Shown: positions 15,559 through 20,742 of the stretch, one piece after another | How the letters are laid out: each line of letters begins with the position of its first letter | Position numbering within the stretch: position 1 is the stretch's first letter | NCBI GenBank assembly: GCA_945862065.1 | Contig: CAMAWT010000028.1 | Coordinates: 1 to 20,742 of the forward strand | DNA from: Flavobacterium psychrophilum | GTDB taxonomy: Bacteria > Bacteroidota > Bacteroidia > Flavobacteriales > Flavobacteriaceae | Direction: 5' to 3' | Length of the DNA stretch: 20,742 bases | Made by a program: the position numbers and the translations under genes | The notes under the pieces: model-generated | The model's database searches: none | Told to the model about the DNA's origin: nothing | Seen by the model: the letters and a program-made list of their open reading frames with translations, nothing else

Positions 15559-15676
15559 ATAATTTAAGTTTGGAAAACTCTTTTGAAATTATTTTATAAA
15601 AAATAAAAATAATAATGCCATATTGGAAAAAATTTAAAAAAAAGTTAGAGCATAGTTTAGTTTAAAATTAAGGTAT
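15507..15676 (+). promoter_or_regulatory. Leader and candidate promoter of the AbiC-like gene
   Basis: TAAGTTTG at 15565-15572 matches the TAnnTTTG -7 consensus exactly, giving a leader of about 100 nt. No convincing TTG element lies upstream. A 16-codon frame (15615-15665, MPYWKKFKKKLEHSLV) lies in the leader and might be a leader peptide. The Abi gene therefore probably has its own promoter. Confidence 0.4.
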
Positions 15677-16750
15677 ATGAGTAAAAACTACAAAATAATC
15701 AAGACCATAATAATAGGTGTCTCTTCTATACTTATTATTTTACTAATAATTTTTACTATTGACATTATCAATGAAGAACCGAAATGGGCTTGGTTTGATA
15801 TTGATTTTAATAATTCAAAAGTATCTAACTATGGTACATTAATAGGTGGGTTATTATCCTTCCTTGCAATAATGTTTGTAATATTTGGTTTCGCAGAACA
15901 AAGAGAGCAAGTAAATGAGGAAAAATTTGAAAAAGCAAAAGAAGTGATTGATGAATATAGTAGTAGATTAAAGCTAATGAATAGTTTATTAAACAATATT
16001 CTAGCTGAAATAAAGCTACAAGGTGATAGGATGGAAAAGTTTTTTAAAATTGAAAAAGAGCAACCTACTCAATCAAATGCAACTCACTTTTCAGCCAATA
16101 AAAGCTTTAATAGAATTCTTGAAATGGATAATCTAATGAATTATAAATCAATTCAGTATTATTTTAAGGATGAAGATGGTTGGGAAAAAATGTTTTTAAA
16201 CCTTTACAATTTTGTAGATTTTTATTCTGCATCTCTAGAAGAACATCTAATAAAGTACCAAAATCATATTTTAGACAAAGTAGAAAGACAAAAAGAAGTT
16301 AGTGAACTGTGTAGGAATTTTTTAAATAAAGGAACGAGATTATTAGAAAGGTATAGAATAGAATTTGGCAATGATAAATACTTAACTAAAAATTGGGCAA
16401 TTGCTTACAATGATTTTATTCCTGCATATTATCATTACATTAATGAATGTATAGAAAAGAAAGAACAAACAAATTTTAGATTTTTATCAGATAATTTCTT
16501 TTTTAATTTTATTAAAATAGCAATGGAAATAAGAGCAGATGAAGGATTTGATGAGTATGAAAGTGAAGATTTAGTTGAAATAGCATCGGCTATACGCAAG
16601 AAAATATCCGAAATTGAAATGTATTCTATACAATATGCAGAAAATATAGAGTATTATTTTAATGAATATTTTAGTTCTCAATGTAATTTTTATAAGGATT
16701 TTGAGTATATAAAGAAAATAATAGAAGAGAAAGTAACATCAATTAAATAA
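15677..16750 (+). CDS. Putative phage abortive infection protein (AbiC-like)
   Basis: This 357-aa protein has two N-terminal membrane helices (residues about 7-30 and 52-72) with a short external loop, EEPKWAWFDIDFNNSK. A long, charged, mostly helical cytosolic part follows, starting FAEQREQVNEEKFEKAKE (coiled coil). This plan, including the WFDIDF...GTLIGG block, matches the putative AbiC-type abortive infection family. Members are membrane-bound and found singly in defence islands; the mechanism is unknown. The gene is separated from the Ter operon by 170 nt and has its own candidate promoter. It is flanked by related repeats, as if inserted as a unit. The family call is from memory of the architecture. 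Confidence 0.6.
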   Translation: MSKNYKIIKTIIIGVSSILIILLIIFTIDIINEEPKWAWFDIDFNNSKVSNYGTLIGGLLSFLAIMFVIFGFAEQREQVNEEKFEKAKEVIDEYSSRLKLMNSLLNNILAEIKLQGDRMEKFFKIEKEQPTQSNATHFSANKSFNRILEMDNLMNYKSIQYYFKDEDGWEKMFLNLYNFVDFYSASLEEHLIKYQNHILDKVERQKEVSELCRNFLNKGTRLLERYRIEFGNDKYLTKNWAIAYNDFIPAYYHYINECIEKKEQTNFRFLSDNFFFNFIKIAMEIRADEGFDEYESEDLVEIASAIRKKISEIEMYSIQYAENIEYYFNEYFSSQCNFYKDFEYIKKIIEEKVTSIK

Positions 16751-16996
16751 TCATTACCTTATTCAGCTGCACAAAATCCTCGTTTAGTCCAAGTATTCCT
16801 AAACTCCCTTCTTTGTTTGCTTCATTTCGTTAATTCCTAAAGTAGTTAAAGACGACGTTTTTTCACTCGGTGGTAAAAAGAACGTTTTACATTTCAGTTG
16901 CCACTCCTTTGCCATCGCTCCAAAAAAAATTACTGGCACAGTTTTTAGAAAAAACACGTACGCTTCGCAACTTGCGCCAGTAATTTTTTTCCCCAA
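16743..16996 (-). pseudogene. Degenerate minus-strand reading frame (copy 2 of the 3' relic)
   Basis: The minus strand codes for a readable tail in two frames. Upstream reads SEKTSSLTTLGINEMKQTK and then a stop. After a shift of frame it continues EGSLGILGLNEDFVQLNKVM to a TAA at 16743-16745, overlapping the AbiC-like stop region. Its end matches copy 1 at 15496. The longer upstream part (to 16996) overlaps hairpin arms and may not be genuine coding DNA. The parent family is not recognised. Confidence 0.4.
16923..16990. repeat. Inverted repeat H1, 15-bp perfect arms
   Basis: Arms 16923-16937 and 16976-16990 (core ATTACTGGC / GCCAGTAAT) are perfectly complementary around a 38-nt loop. The right arm ends in seven T, so it could act as a terminator on the plus strand. 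Confidence 0.7.
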
Positions 16997-17091
16997 GCTT
17001 CTTTACATAATGTGGCATTATAGTGCATAAAGAAACACTCTGCTTCTAATGAAAATCAAGGATGCACTATAATAACATTATGTAAAAAAGC
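16997..17091. repeat. Inverted repeat H2, about 30-nt imperfect arms
   Basis: Arms 16997-17028 and 17062-17091 pair through TTACATAATGT and ATTATAGTGCAT, with one mismatch and a small bulge (GGC against T), around a 33-nt loop. It starts 6 nt after H1. Confidence 0.7.
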
Positions 17092-17311
17092 CGCCACACC
17101 CAACGCGCTTGCCAGTGGCTCCAGGACAACTTTTTTCATTGCTTCCTCGCACCAGCCGGCAATAAAAAAAACCGTCCTTCGCCACTGTCTTCAACAACGT
17201 TCACTATTTCATAAGAAACTTTAAGGTCATACTTACTTTTAAGAACGTTCACGTTCACTGTTTTTAGCAACTTTGTGTTTAAATCGGTAAGTGTTTGCAT
17301 TGCTTTTGTAA

Positions 17312-17370
17312 GTTCTAAAAATGGCTTTGCCCTTTAGTTAGTTGCCTATGGTTAAAGCCATTTTTAGAAC
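17312..17370. repeat. Inverted repeat H3, 17-bp perfect arms
   Basis: Arms 17312-17328 and 17354-17370 (GTTCTAAAAATGGCTTT and its complement) enclose a 25-nt loop. No T-run follows on the plus strand, so a simple terminator is unlikely. Confidence 0.75.
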
Positions 17371-17396
17371 ACACAAAACCAAAAAAGCCAGTAAGA

Positions 17397-17576
17397 GTAT
17401 CATTTTTTATTTGCCACAACGCACAGAAGTAATTGCTTTCACTATAGCCGATGCCATACCGTTACTAAACACAATTCTACTGCAAACTGCGACTGCGACT
17501 GTCAACTTATTTTGTGGCATCAGCTATTAATAAAAGCAATCAGAAACATCCCAATAAGCAAATAAAAAAATGATAC
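17397..17576. repeat. Inverted repeat H4, large nested stem-loop of 180 nt
   Basis: The outer arms 17397-17414 and 17558-17576 differ by one A/T. Inside, further arms pair in nested order: ATTGCTTT (17432) with AAAGCAAT (17533), ATAGC with GCTAT, and GATGCCA (17450) with TGGCATC (17515). The apical part contains an AACTGCGACTGCGACTG repeat. Nested pairing throughout suggests one long cruciform or structured RNA. Confidence 0.65.
17485..17502 (+). repeat. Short tandem CTGCGA-type repeat
   Basis: AACTGCGACTGCGACTGT is a short tandem of CTGCGA units in the apex of hairpin H4. A near-identical tract is at 236-258 inside the VapE-type gene, where it encodes a Thr/Ala linker. Confidence 0.6.
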
Positions 17577-17623
17577 CCATACTTGCGCTTCTGCCCCATC
17601 GCACTCGGCAAGAGTTTTCATTG

Positions 17624-17712
17624 TTTTTTGAAGATGCTTACCGTTTTCAATTCACCATTCCGAATAAATACTAAAATCCGATTTATGAACACTATTTAAG
17701 CATCCTCAAAAA
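17624..17712. repeat. Inverted repeat H5, about 16-bp arms
   Basis: Arms 17624-17640 and 17697-17712 pair through GATGCTTA / TAAGCATC and a T6/A5 flank, with one mismatch. It lies between H4 and H6. Confidence 0.6.
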
Positions 17713-17725
17713 TCAAATAGTAGAA

Positions 17726-17813
17726 GGAAGAGTATCAATTTTTCAGATGGATAAAGCACACTTTCTTTTATATTACATTCAGTCATCCATCTACAAAAAA
17801 TTGATACACTTCC
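17726..17813. repeat. Inverted repeat H6, 27/29-nt arms
   Basis: Arms 17726-17752 and 17785-17813 pair over almost their full length with one mismatch and a small bulge. Its outer edge (AAGAGTATCA followed by T-rich) repeats the outer edge of H4, so H4 and H6 belong to one repeat family. Confidence 0.7.
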
Positions 17814-17940
17814 AAGAACCTTTATCTTCCATTTCAACTATCATTACTTCAGTATAACATCCGATTAAACAAGAACATTTGGATTGGATATTCAAAACAA
17901 AAAATAAATAAAAAGAAAGCTAAGTTAAGTTCCAGGTTTA

Positions 17941-18026
17941 CAAAAAAGCAAGTTCAAGCCCTACGGGTTTTTGAAAAAATCTCCACCCATTCGGGTAGTA
18001 TTTTTTCAAAAAAACTTGCTTTTTTG
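17941..18026. repeat. Inverted repeat H7, 27 paired bases in two blocks
   Basis: The outer block 17941-17954 pairs with 18013-18026, and the inner block 17968-17980 pairs with 18000-18012, both perfectly. A 13-nt bulge (with its own CCC/GGG) lies on the left side and an ACCC/GGGT stem at the tip. Apparent coding frames across it are artefacts of the palindrome. Confidence 0.7.
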
Positions 18027-18175
18027 AAACCCTCCACTTGATATGATGGCTTTCTTTTTTTTTCTTTTTTTTCTTTTGAAAAATTTTATGTGTCGAGGGT
18101 AGCGAGGCACACCTGCATTTCAAGAGAAAATCTGCGGAAAATTGAAAATCTAATCAATTTTTAAAGCCGAATGTT

Positions 18176-18598
18176 ATGCTGAATTTTATCATCAAAACCC
18201 ACCGAGTTGGAACGATTTACACAAAACCCCATTTGTTTATACTTAACAAAGGGATGAACAGCGGGAAGCCCCAAAAAGAGCCATTTACGAATAGTTTTGT
18301 TATCATTTTTCAAAACGAGGAGGACTGCGAAAGTGTTTTTTTTATTGCTTATAGTTTATGGCAAACAAAATTCTGGCATCCGTTTCTAGTAGGTTCAGTA
18401 ATTCCGTTTTTGCGTCTTCCAGATTTCAAAAAAGAGTTTTTCCCTAAAGCCAGTTTAATGATGGCAGAACACGAGGAGCACAAAAAAAATGTTGCAGCTC
18501 TCAAACTTTTGGAACAAAAAGAAAAACAATTTCACGAAAATATCAACCTTATAAACGATATGCGAAGAGTAATTTTATACCGCTATTGCAGAAAATAA
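18176..18598 (+). CDS. DUF6943-like hypothetical protein
   Basis: This 140-aa protein begins MLNFIIKTHRVGTIYTKP. A conserved-looking core (FVIIFQNEEDCESVFFIAY, then LWQTKFWHPFLVGSVIPF) matches my memory of DUF6943, a Bacteroidota family of unknown function common on mobile elements. The C-terminal third is charged and helical. The ATG at 18176 is chosen because the nearby ATG at 18171 meets a stop after three codons. It stands alone between the hairpin region and a convergent minus-strand module, and has its own terminator. No enzymatic motif is seen. Confidence 0.7.
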   Translation: MLNFIIKTHRVGTIYTKPHLFILNKGMNSGKPQKEPFTNSFVIIFQNEEDCESVFFIAYSLWQTKFWHPFLVGSVIPFLRLPDFKKEFFPKASLMMAEHEEHKKNVAALKLLEQKEKQFHENINLINDMRRVILYRYCRK

Positions 18599-18600
18599 AT

Positions 18601-18632
18601 CAATCCTGGTCCAAACGGACTAGGATTGTTTG
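18601..18632 (+). terminator. Terminator of the DUF6943-like gene
   Basis: A 12-bp stem (18601-18612 with 18617-18628, one G-T pair) has an AAAC loop and begins 2 nt after the stop codon. The T-run is short (TTTG). Confidence 0.7.
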
Positions 18633-18662
18633 CACCTCAAAGACAAGCAAACTGATACATAA

Positions 18663-18679
18663 GTGCAATATGATTGCAC
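18663..18679. repeat. Small 7-bp hairpin between convergent genes
   Basis: GTGCAAT and ATTGCAC are separated by ATG. It lies in the roughly 185-nt gap between the convergent genes and carries no T-run on either side. Its function is unclear. Confidence 0.4.
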
Positions 18680-18731
18680 CACTTAAATAAATCGAAGAAA
18701 AGCAAAGCAATTGCCATTTATTGACTGTTAT

Positions 18732-18763
18732 AAACAAAAGAAGCCCCGAAAAACGGAGCTTCT
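18732..18763 (-). terminator. Terminator of the minus-strand lysis-like operon
   Basis: On the minus strand a 10-bp stem (AGAAGCTCCG with CGGGGCTTCT, one mismatch) and a T5 loop are followed by TTTGTTT. It lies about 20 nt after the stop of the 80-aa gene. Confidence 0.8.
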
Positions 18764-18783
18764 AAAGTCAATTTATTGTTTTT

Positions 18784-19026
18784 TTATTCCTTTGGTTCTG
18801 GCTGCTCTTCAGCTTTAACCGCCGTTTGAGAAACTACCGAAATGATGCTTCCGCCCAACACTAAATATCCAGCTGCCGAAACTAACCCAACTGGCAACGC
18901 AACAGGCGCAGCAATAATAGTTCCGCCAATACTAGCCAAAGCAATTCCAAAAGTACGGAGAATTTTAAACCATTTTGGTGTTGGAGCCAAAGCTCTTTCA
19001 ACTATATTCAAATTATTATTTTTCAT
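18784..19026 (-). CDS. Small two-helix membrane protein (holin-like)
   Basis: This 80-aa protein has two hydrophobic helices, at about residues 24-45 and 48-67. They are rich in Gly/Ala (ALASIGGTIIAAPVALPVG) and joined by a short turn, with a basic N-terminus and an acidic tail (EEQPEPKE). Size and topology are holin-like, but no family is recognised. Its start overlaps the end of the 87-aa gene by 11 nt, and it is last before the terminator. Confidence 0.65.
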   Translation of the reverse strand: MKNNNLNIVERALAPTPKWFKILRTFGIALASIGGTIIAAPVALPVGLVSAAGYLVLGGSIISVVSQTAVKAEEQPEPKE

Positions 19027-19279
19027 AATCTTGATTTTTTAAGATTGTTAATTCAATGTTATTTACTCTTTTTTCTAAATATTCTACTTTTTGGTTCAGT
19101 AAGTCATTGCCACTTTTGAACTCAGTTTTGATGATTAAAGCCATAGTTTTGACTTCAATCAAATCTTTTTCCATACTCTTAAAATCGGTGTGTAATTGCT
19201 TGATAAAATAAGCCACAACAGAGAGTAACAAAGTGATTAATGTTCCAAAAAGTACCGTGATATTATTGATGTTTTCCAT
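19016..19279 (-). CDS. Small membrane protein with coiled coil
   Basis: This 87-aa protein has one transmembrane helix at residues about 7-27 (VLFGTLITLLLSVVAYFI). A long charged helix follows, with heptad-like spacing (DLLNQKVEYLEKRVNNIE). This layout is common in phage lysis or tail-associated accessory proteins. It lies 12 nt after the DUF5675-like gene and overlaps the 80-aa gene, forming a three-gene unit. The function is unknown. Confidence 0.65.
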   Translation of the reverse strand: MENINNITVLFGTLITLLLSVVAYFIKQLHTDFKSMEKDLIEVKTMALIIKTEFKSGNDLLNQKVEYLEKRVNNIELTILKNQDYEK

Positions 19280-19291
19280 TGTTTGAACTTT

Positions 19292-19744
19292 TTAGAATTG
19301 AAAATTATTTTCAATGATCAATGTATTGGAAGTGTTTTTCGCCAGTGTTACTAACTTGGGATAAATCATTTTATAAGCTGCAACACTTTGAGAAACTTGG
19401 TAATTTCCATCAACAAAACCAAATCCAAAACCACAAAGCGGACAACCGGCAGTATCTTTAATAGTATTTCCGGTATGGATATAAACAAAGCTAAAGTTTG
19501 GTAAACCGATTATTTCAATCATTCCTTCGTGCAGCTTTCCAAAAGCTTTTTTGTAATCCACATTTTTAGCTCCAAAAGTGTTCAGCTTCAAACTAAATAC
19601 ACCTTTTGGTATAGCAGTTTGAGAAGGAATTTTCACTTCTCTAATTTTATCCTCTAACAAATAACATTGAAAGATGCCGTTAATATATAACTGGCTCAAT
19701 GTACTTTCTTTGCCCTGTGATACTCTTATTATTTTGCTTTCCAT
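19292..19744 (-). CDS. DUF5675-like protein
   Basis: This 150-aa protein starts at the ATG 19744 (MESKIIRVSQGKES). An upstream GTG in frame lies inside the preceding gene's terminator hairpin and is rejected. Family text: STLSQLYINGIFQCYLLEDK, then AIPKGVFSL, then VYIHTGNTIKDTAGCPLCGFG. The conserved His-Thr-Gly-Asn and Asp-Thr-x-Gly-Cys residues are typical of DUF5675, which is found in phages and mobile elements beside lysis genes. A peptidoglycan-related enzyme is a reasonable guess but unproven. Confidence 0.8.
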   Translation of the reverse strand: MESKIIRVSQGKESTLSQLYINGIFQCYLLEDKIREVKIPSQTAIPKGVFSLKLNTFGAKNVDYKKAFGKLHEGMIEIIGLPNFSFVYIHTGNTIKDTAGCPLCGFGFGFVDGNYQVSQSVAAYKMIYPKLVTLAKNTSNTLIIENNFQF

Positions 19745-19761
19745 TGTATTGATAGATTTGA

Positions 19762-19799
19762 GATTAAACAAAAAATCCCTCACTTTTGGTGAGGGATTT
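19762..19799 (-). terminator. Terminator after the 267-aa hypothetical gene
   Basis: On the minus strand an 11-bp perfect stem (19789-19799 with 19773-19783) and a 5-nt loop are followed by a T-rich tract. It separates the 267-aa gene from the DUF5675-like gene, so the latter needs its own promoter or read-through. Confidence 0.8.
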
Positions 19800-19812
19800 G
19801 TAATGACTTATT

Positions 19813-20616
19813 TTAAAAAGCATCCTCAACTTTCAAGCAGTTACCACTTGCAAACAAGTAGTAATTTGCTCCCACTTGTTGGTAGAACTCAATTCCGATA
19901 CATTGCAAAACAGTAACATTTGCTGTTGGAAGAACTGCACCAGGTAAAGTTGCTGTTACAGTTGTAGCAGGAACTGGAGCATACAAATCCAAGAAAGCAC
20001 TGTATTGAATATCGTTTACCTCATTCAAGTCAGCATCCATAGGATCATAACTGTTTGTGGTAGCGTTGTATTCAAAATCACTCACTACTGAAAGCGAAGT
20101 AATCAAACGGAAATGAGTTGCACCTGATGGAGCATTAACCAAATTCGCTGGATTAAAAGCATCAACAACAAAATCACCAGTTTCTCTATCAACTCCGTGA
20201 GTTAATGAGAAAGGAGCATTGAAAATCCCATTGAAAGAAGAGTTTTTATCAAACTCAAATCCTTTTAAGTAACTACGCTGTGTAGAGATTTCAATTTTAC
20301 GGTAACCTCTGGCTTCCGTTTGGTCTTCAAGGTTGATTTTCTTCATAATAGAAGTCAATCTTCCAGTTACTTGGCTGTCGGCCATTTGTTTCATCACTTG
20401 AGATAAACCAGTTCGAACAGATTTCCCGGCTTTAGCACAAGCGCCAAATTCGTTCATATTCTCACGAGTTCTCTCAAATTCAGGAGCTGTGTTCACCTGG
20501 TCGCCAGTTGGTCCACCAACCATTCCAGCGAAGTAGCCTTCCTGTCCTTTAATTTTGAAGTGTCGGATATCTCCAAGAGTTCCAACATACTTGATAACAC
20601 CTTTTTGTCTTGCCAT
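19813..20616 (-). CDS. Conserved flavobacterial hypothetical protein (MARQKG family)
   Basis: The start is the ATG at 20616 (MARQKGVIKYVGTLGDIRH), giving 267 aa; an upstream in-frame ATG at 20664 would add an unconserved AT-rich leader. The N-terminal half (GYFAGMVGGPTGDQ, then RTRENMNEFGACAKAGKSVRTG) is a pattern I recall in many Flavobacterium hypothetical proteins. The C-terminal half is beta-rich with no recognised motif or signal peptide. It lies upstream of the DUF5675-like module on the same strand, which suggests a phage-like or contractile-particle origin. The function is unknown. Confidence 0.75.
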   Translation of the reverse strand: MARQKGVIKYVGTLGDIRHFKIKGQEGYFAGMVGGPTGDQVNTAPEFERTRENMNEFGACAKAGKSVRTGLSQVMKQMADSQVTGRLTSIMKKINLEDQTEARGYRKIEISTQRSYLKGFEFDKNSSFNGIFNAPFSLTHGVDRETGDFVVDAFNPANLVNAPSGATHFRLITSLSVVSDFEYNATTNSYDPMDADLNEVNDIQYSAFLDLYAPVPATTVTATLPGAVLPTANVTVLQCIGIEFYQQVGANYYLFASGNCLKVEDAF

Positions 20617-20661
20617 TTTTTTAAGATTTAAAAAGTTAATAATTAGATAAAATTCATAAGA

Positions 20662-20691
20662 CAAATTTCAATGATTATCTTTGAATATCAA
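20662..20691 (-). promoter_or_regulatory. Candidate promoter of the 267-aa hypothetical gene
   Basis: On the minus strand, TTG (20691-20689), 19 nt, then GAAATTTG (20669-20662) fit the Bacteroidota TTG / TAnnTTTG pattern with one mismatch. The box ends 45 nt before the ATG at 20616. Confidence 0.35.
20676..20683 (+). promoter_or_regulatory. Candidate divergent promoter -7 box
   Basis: TATCTTTG is an exact TAnnTTTG match on the plus strand, 30 nt before an ATG at 20714. It lies inside the opposing minus-strand promoter, so the two directions may compete. Confidence 0.35.
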
Positions 20692-20713
20692 TAACTTAAA
20701 TAACTGTAAATCA

Positions 20714-20742
20714 ATGCAATACAACGCAAAAGCACCGTACAT
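20714..20742 (+). CDS. Start of a divergent gene cut by the window edge
   Basis: ATG at 20714 opens a frame reading MQYNAKAPY to the last base. The A-rich leader and the consensus -7 box upstream make it a plausible gene start, but only nine codons are visible and no family can be named. Confidence 0.3.

Larger units (their letters stand above)
16751..18175. other. 1.4-kb gene-free region rich in inverted repeats
   Basis: Frames here are short and follow repeats rather than protein logic. The stretch holds the relic described above and seven long inverted repeats. Some patches (about 16880-17210) are clearly more G+C-rich than the neighbouring genes. The last 100 nt lead into the DUF6943-like gene and contain a long T/C tract on the plus strand at about 18050-18075. 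No tRNA or rRNA was recognised. Confidence 0.6.

Noticed and set aside
17312..17370. H3 as a canonical integron attC site
   Set aside because: The arms begin with GTT and end with AAC, the opposite of the attC core-site order, and no integrase is visible; an attC-like role remains only a hypothesis for the array.
17342..17530. A 62-codon plus-strand frame in the gene-free region
   Set aside because: It runs through hairpins H3 and H4, has no leader or family resemblance, and its sequence is explained by the inverted repeats.
16923..17813. A CRISPR array
   Set aside because: The repeats are inverted pairs of different sequence, without regular direct repeats and spacers.
17938..18123. A 61-codon minus-strand frame with a run of lysines
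   Set aside because: The lysines come from a T-rich tract and the rest from palindrome H7; it is not protein-like.
19745..19783. An extended start for the DUF5675-like gene
   Set aside because: The extra codons lie within the terminator hairpin of the preceding gene, and family members begin near MESKIIRVSQ.
19674..19916. An 80-codon plus-strand frame
   Set aside because: It overlaps the DUF5675-like gene, a terminator hairpin and the end of the 267-aa gene, all on the other strand.

Overview
The window is AT-rich DNA from a Bacteroidota bacterium, most likely a Flavobacterium relative. The evidence is A-rich leaders without Shine-Dalgarno sites, TAnnTTTG-type promoter boxes, a VirE_N/VapE-type protein, and hypothetical families that I know mainly from flavobacteria. 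I identified everything by reading the sequence and from memory of protein families; no searches were run.

Layout. (1) 1-1742: the 3' part of a VirE_N/VapE mobile-element ATPase gene, followed by a terminator. (2) 1743-2134: a gene-free stretch carrying a 19-bp inverted repeat and a candidate promoter. (3) 2135-15506: nineteen tightly packed genes, all on the + strand with gaps of 28 nt or less, forming one large Ter (tellurium-resistance type, calcium/metal-linked stress) operon. It holds four TerD-family proteins, a HAD hydrolase, a phosphoribosyltransferase, a nucleotidyltransferase with a 72-aa partner, three TerY-type vWA proteins, a 52-aa basic protein, a small YGGT-like membrane protein, a macrodomain protein, a PP2C phosphatase, a protein kinase with a zinc ribbon, TerC, a GYF-PrsW membrane protease and a small membrane protein. 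(4) 15507-16835: a putative abortive-infection (AbiC-like) gene bracketed by two related relics of one gene 3' end. (5) 16836-18175: about 1.3 kb without a credible gene but with seven long inverted repeats. (6) 18176-20742: a DUF6943-like gene, then a minus-strand set: a flavobacterial hypothetical protein, a DUF5675-like protein and two small membrane proteins that resemble a phage lysis cassette, ending with a divergent promoter region at the window edge.

How the genes may work together (inference from the published concept of Ter systems). TerD proteins bind calcium near the membrane protein TerC. The vWA (TerY), PP2C and kinase genes form a TerY-P phosphorylation triad. The HAD and PRTase genes are the remains of a nucleoside-like metabolite pathway. 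The macrodomain, nucleotidyltransferase pair and PrsW protease are less usual additions, and they suggest nucleotide signalling and membrane-linked proteolysis. With a mobile-element ATPase on one side and an Abi gene and phage-like genes on the other, the locus looks like a defence or stress island.
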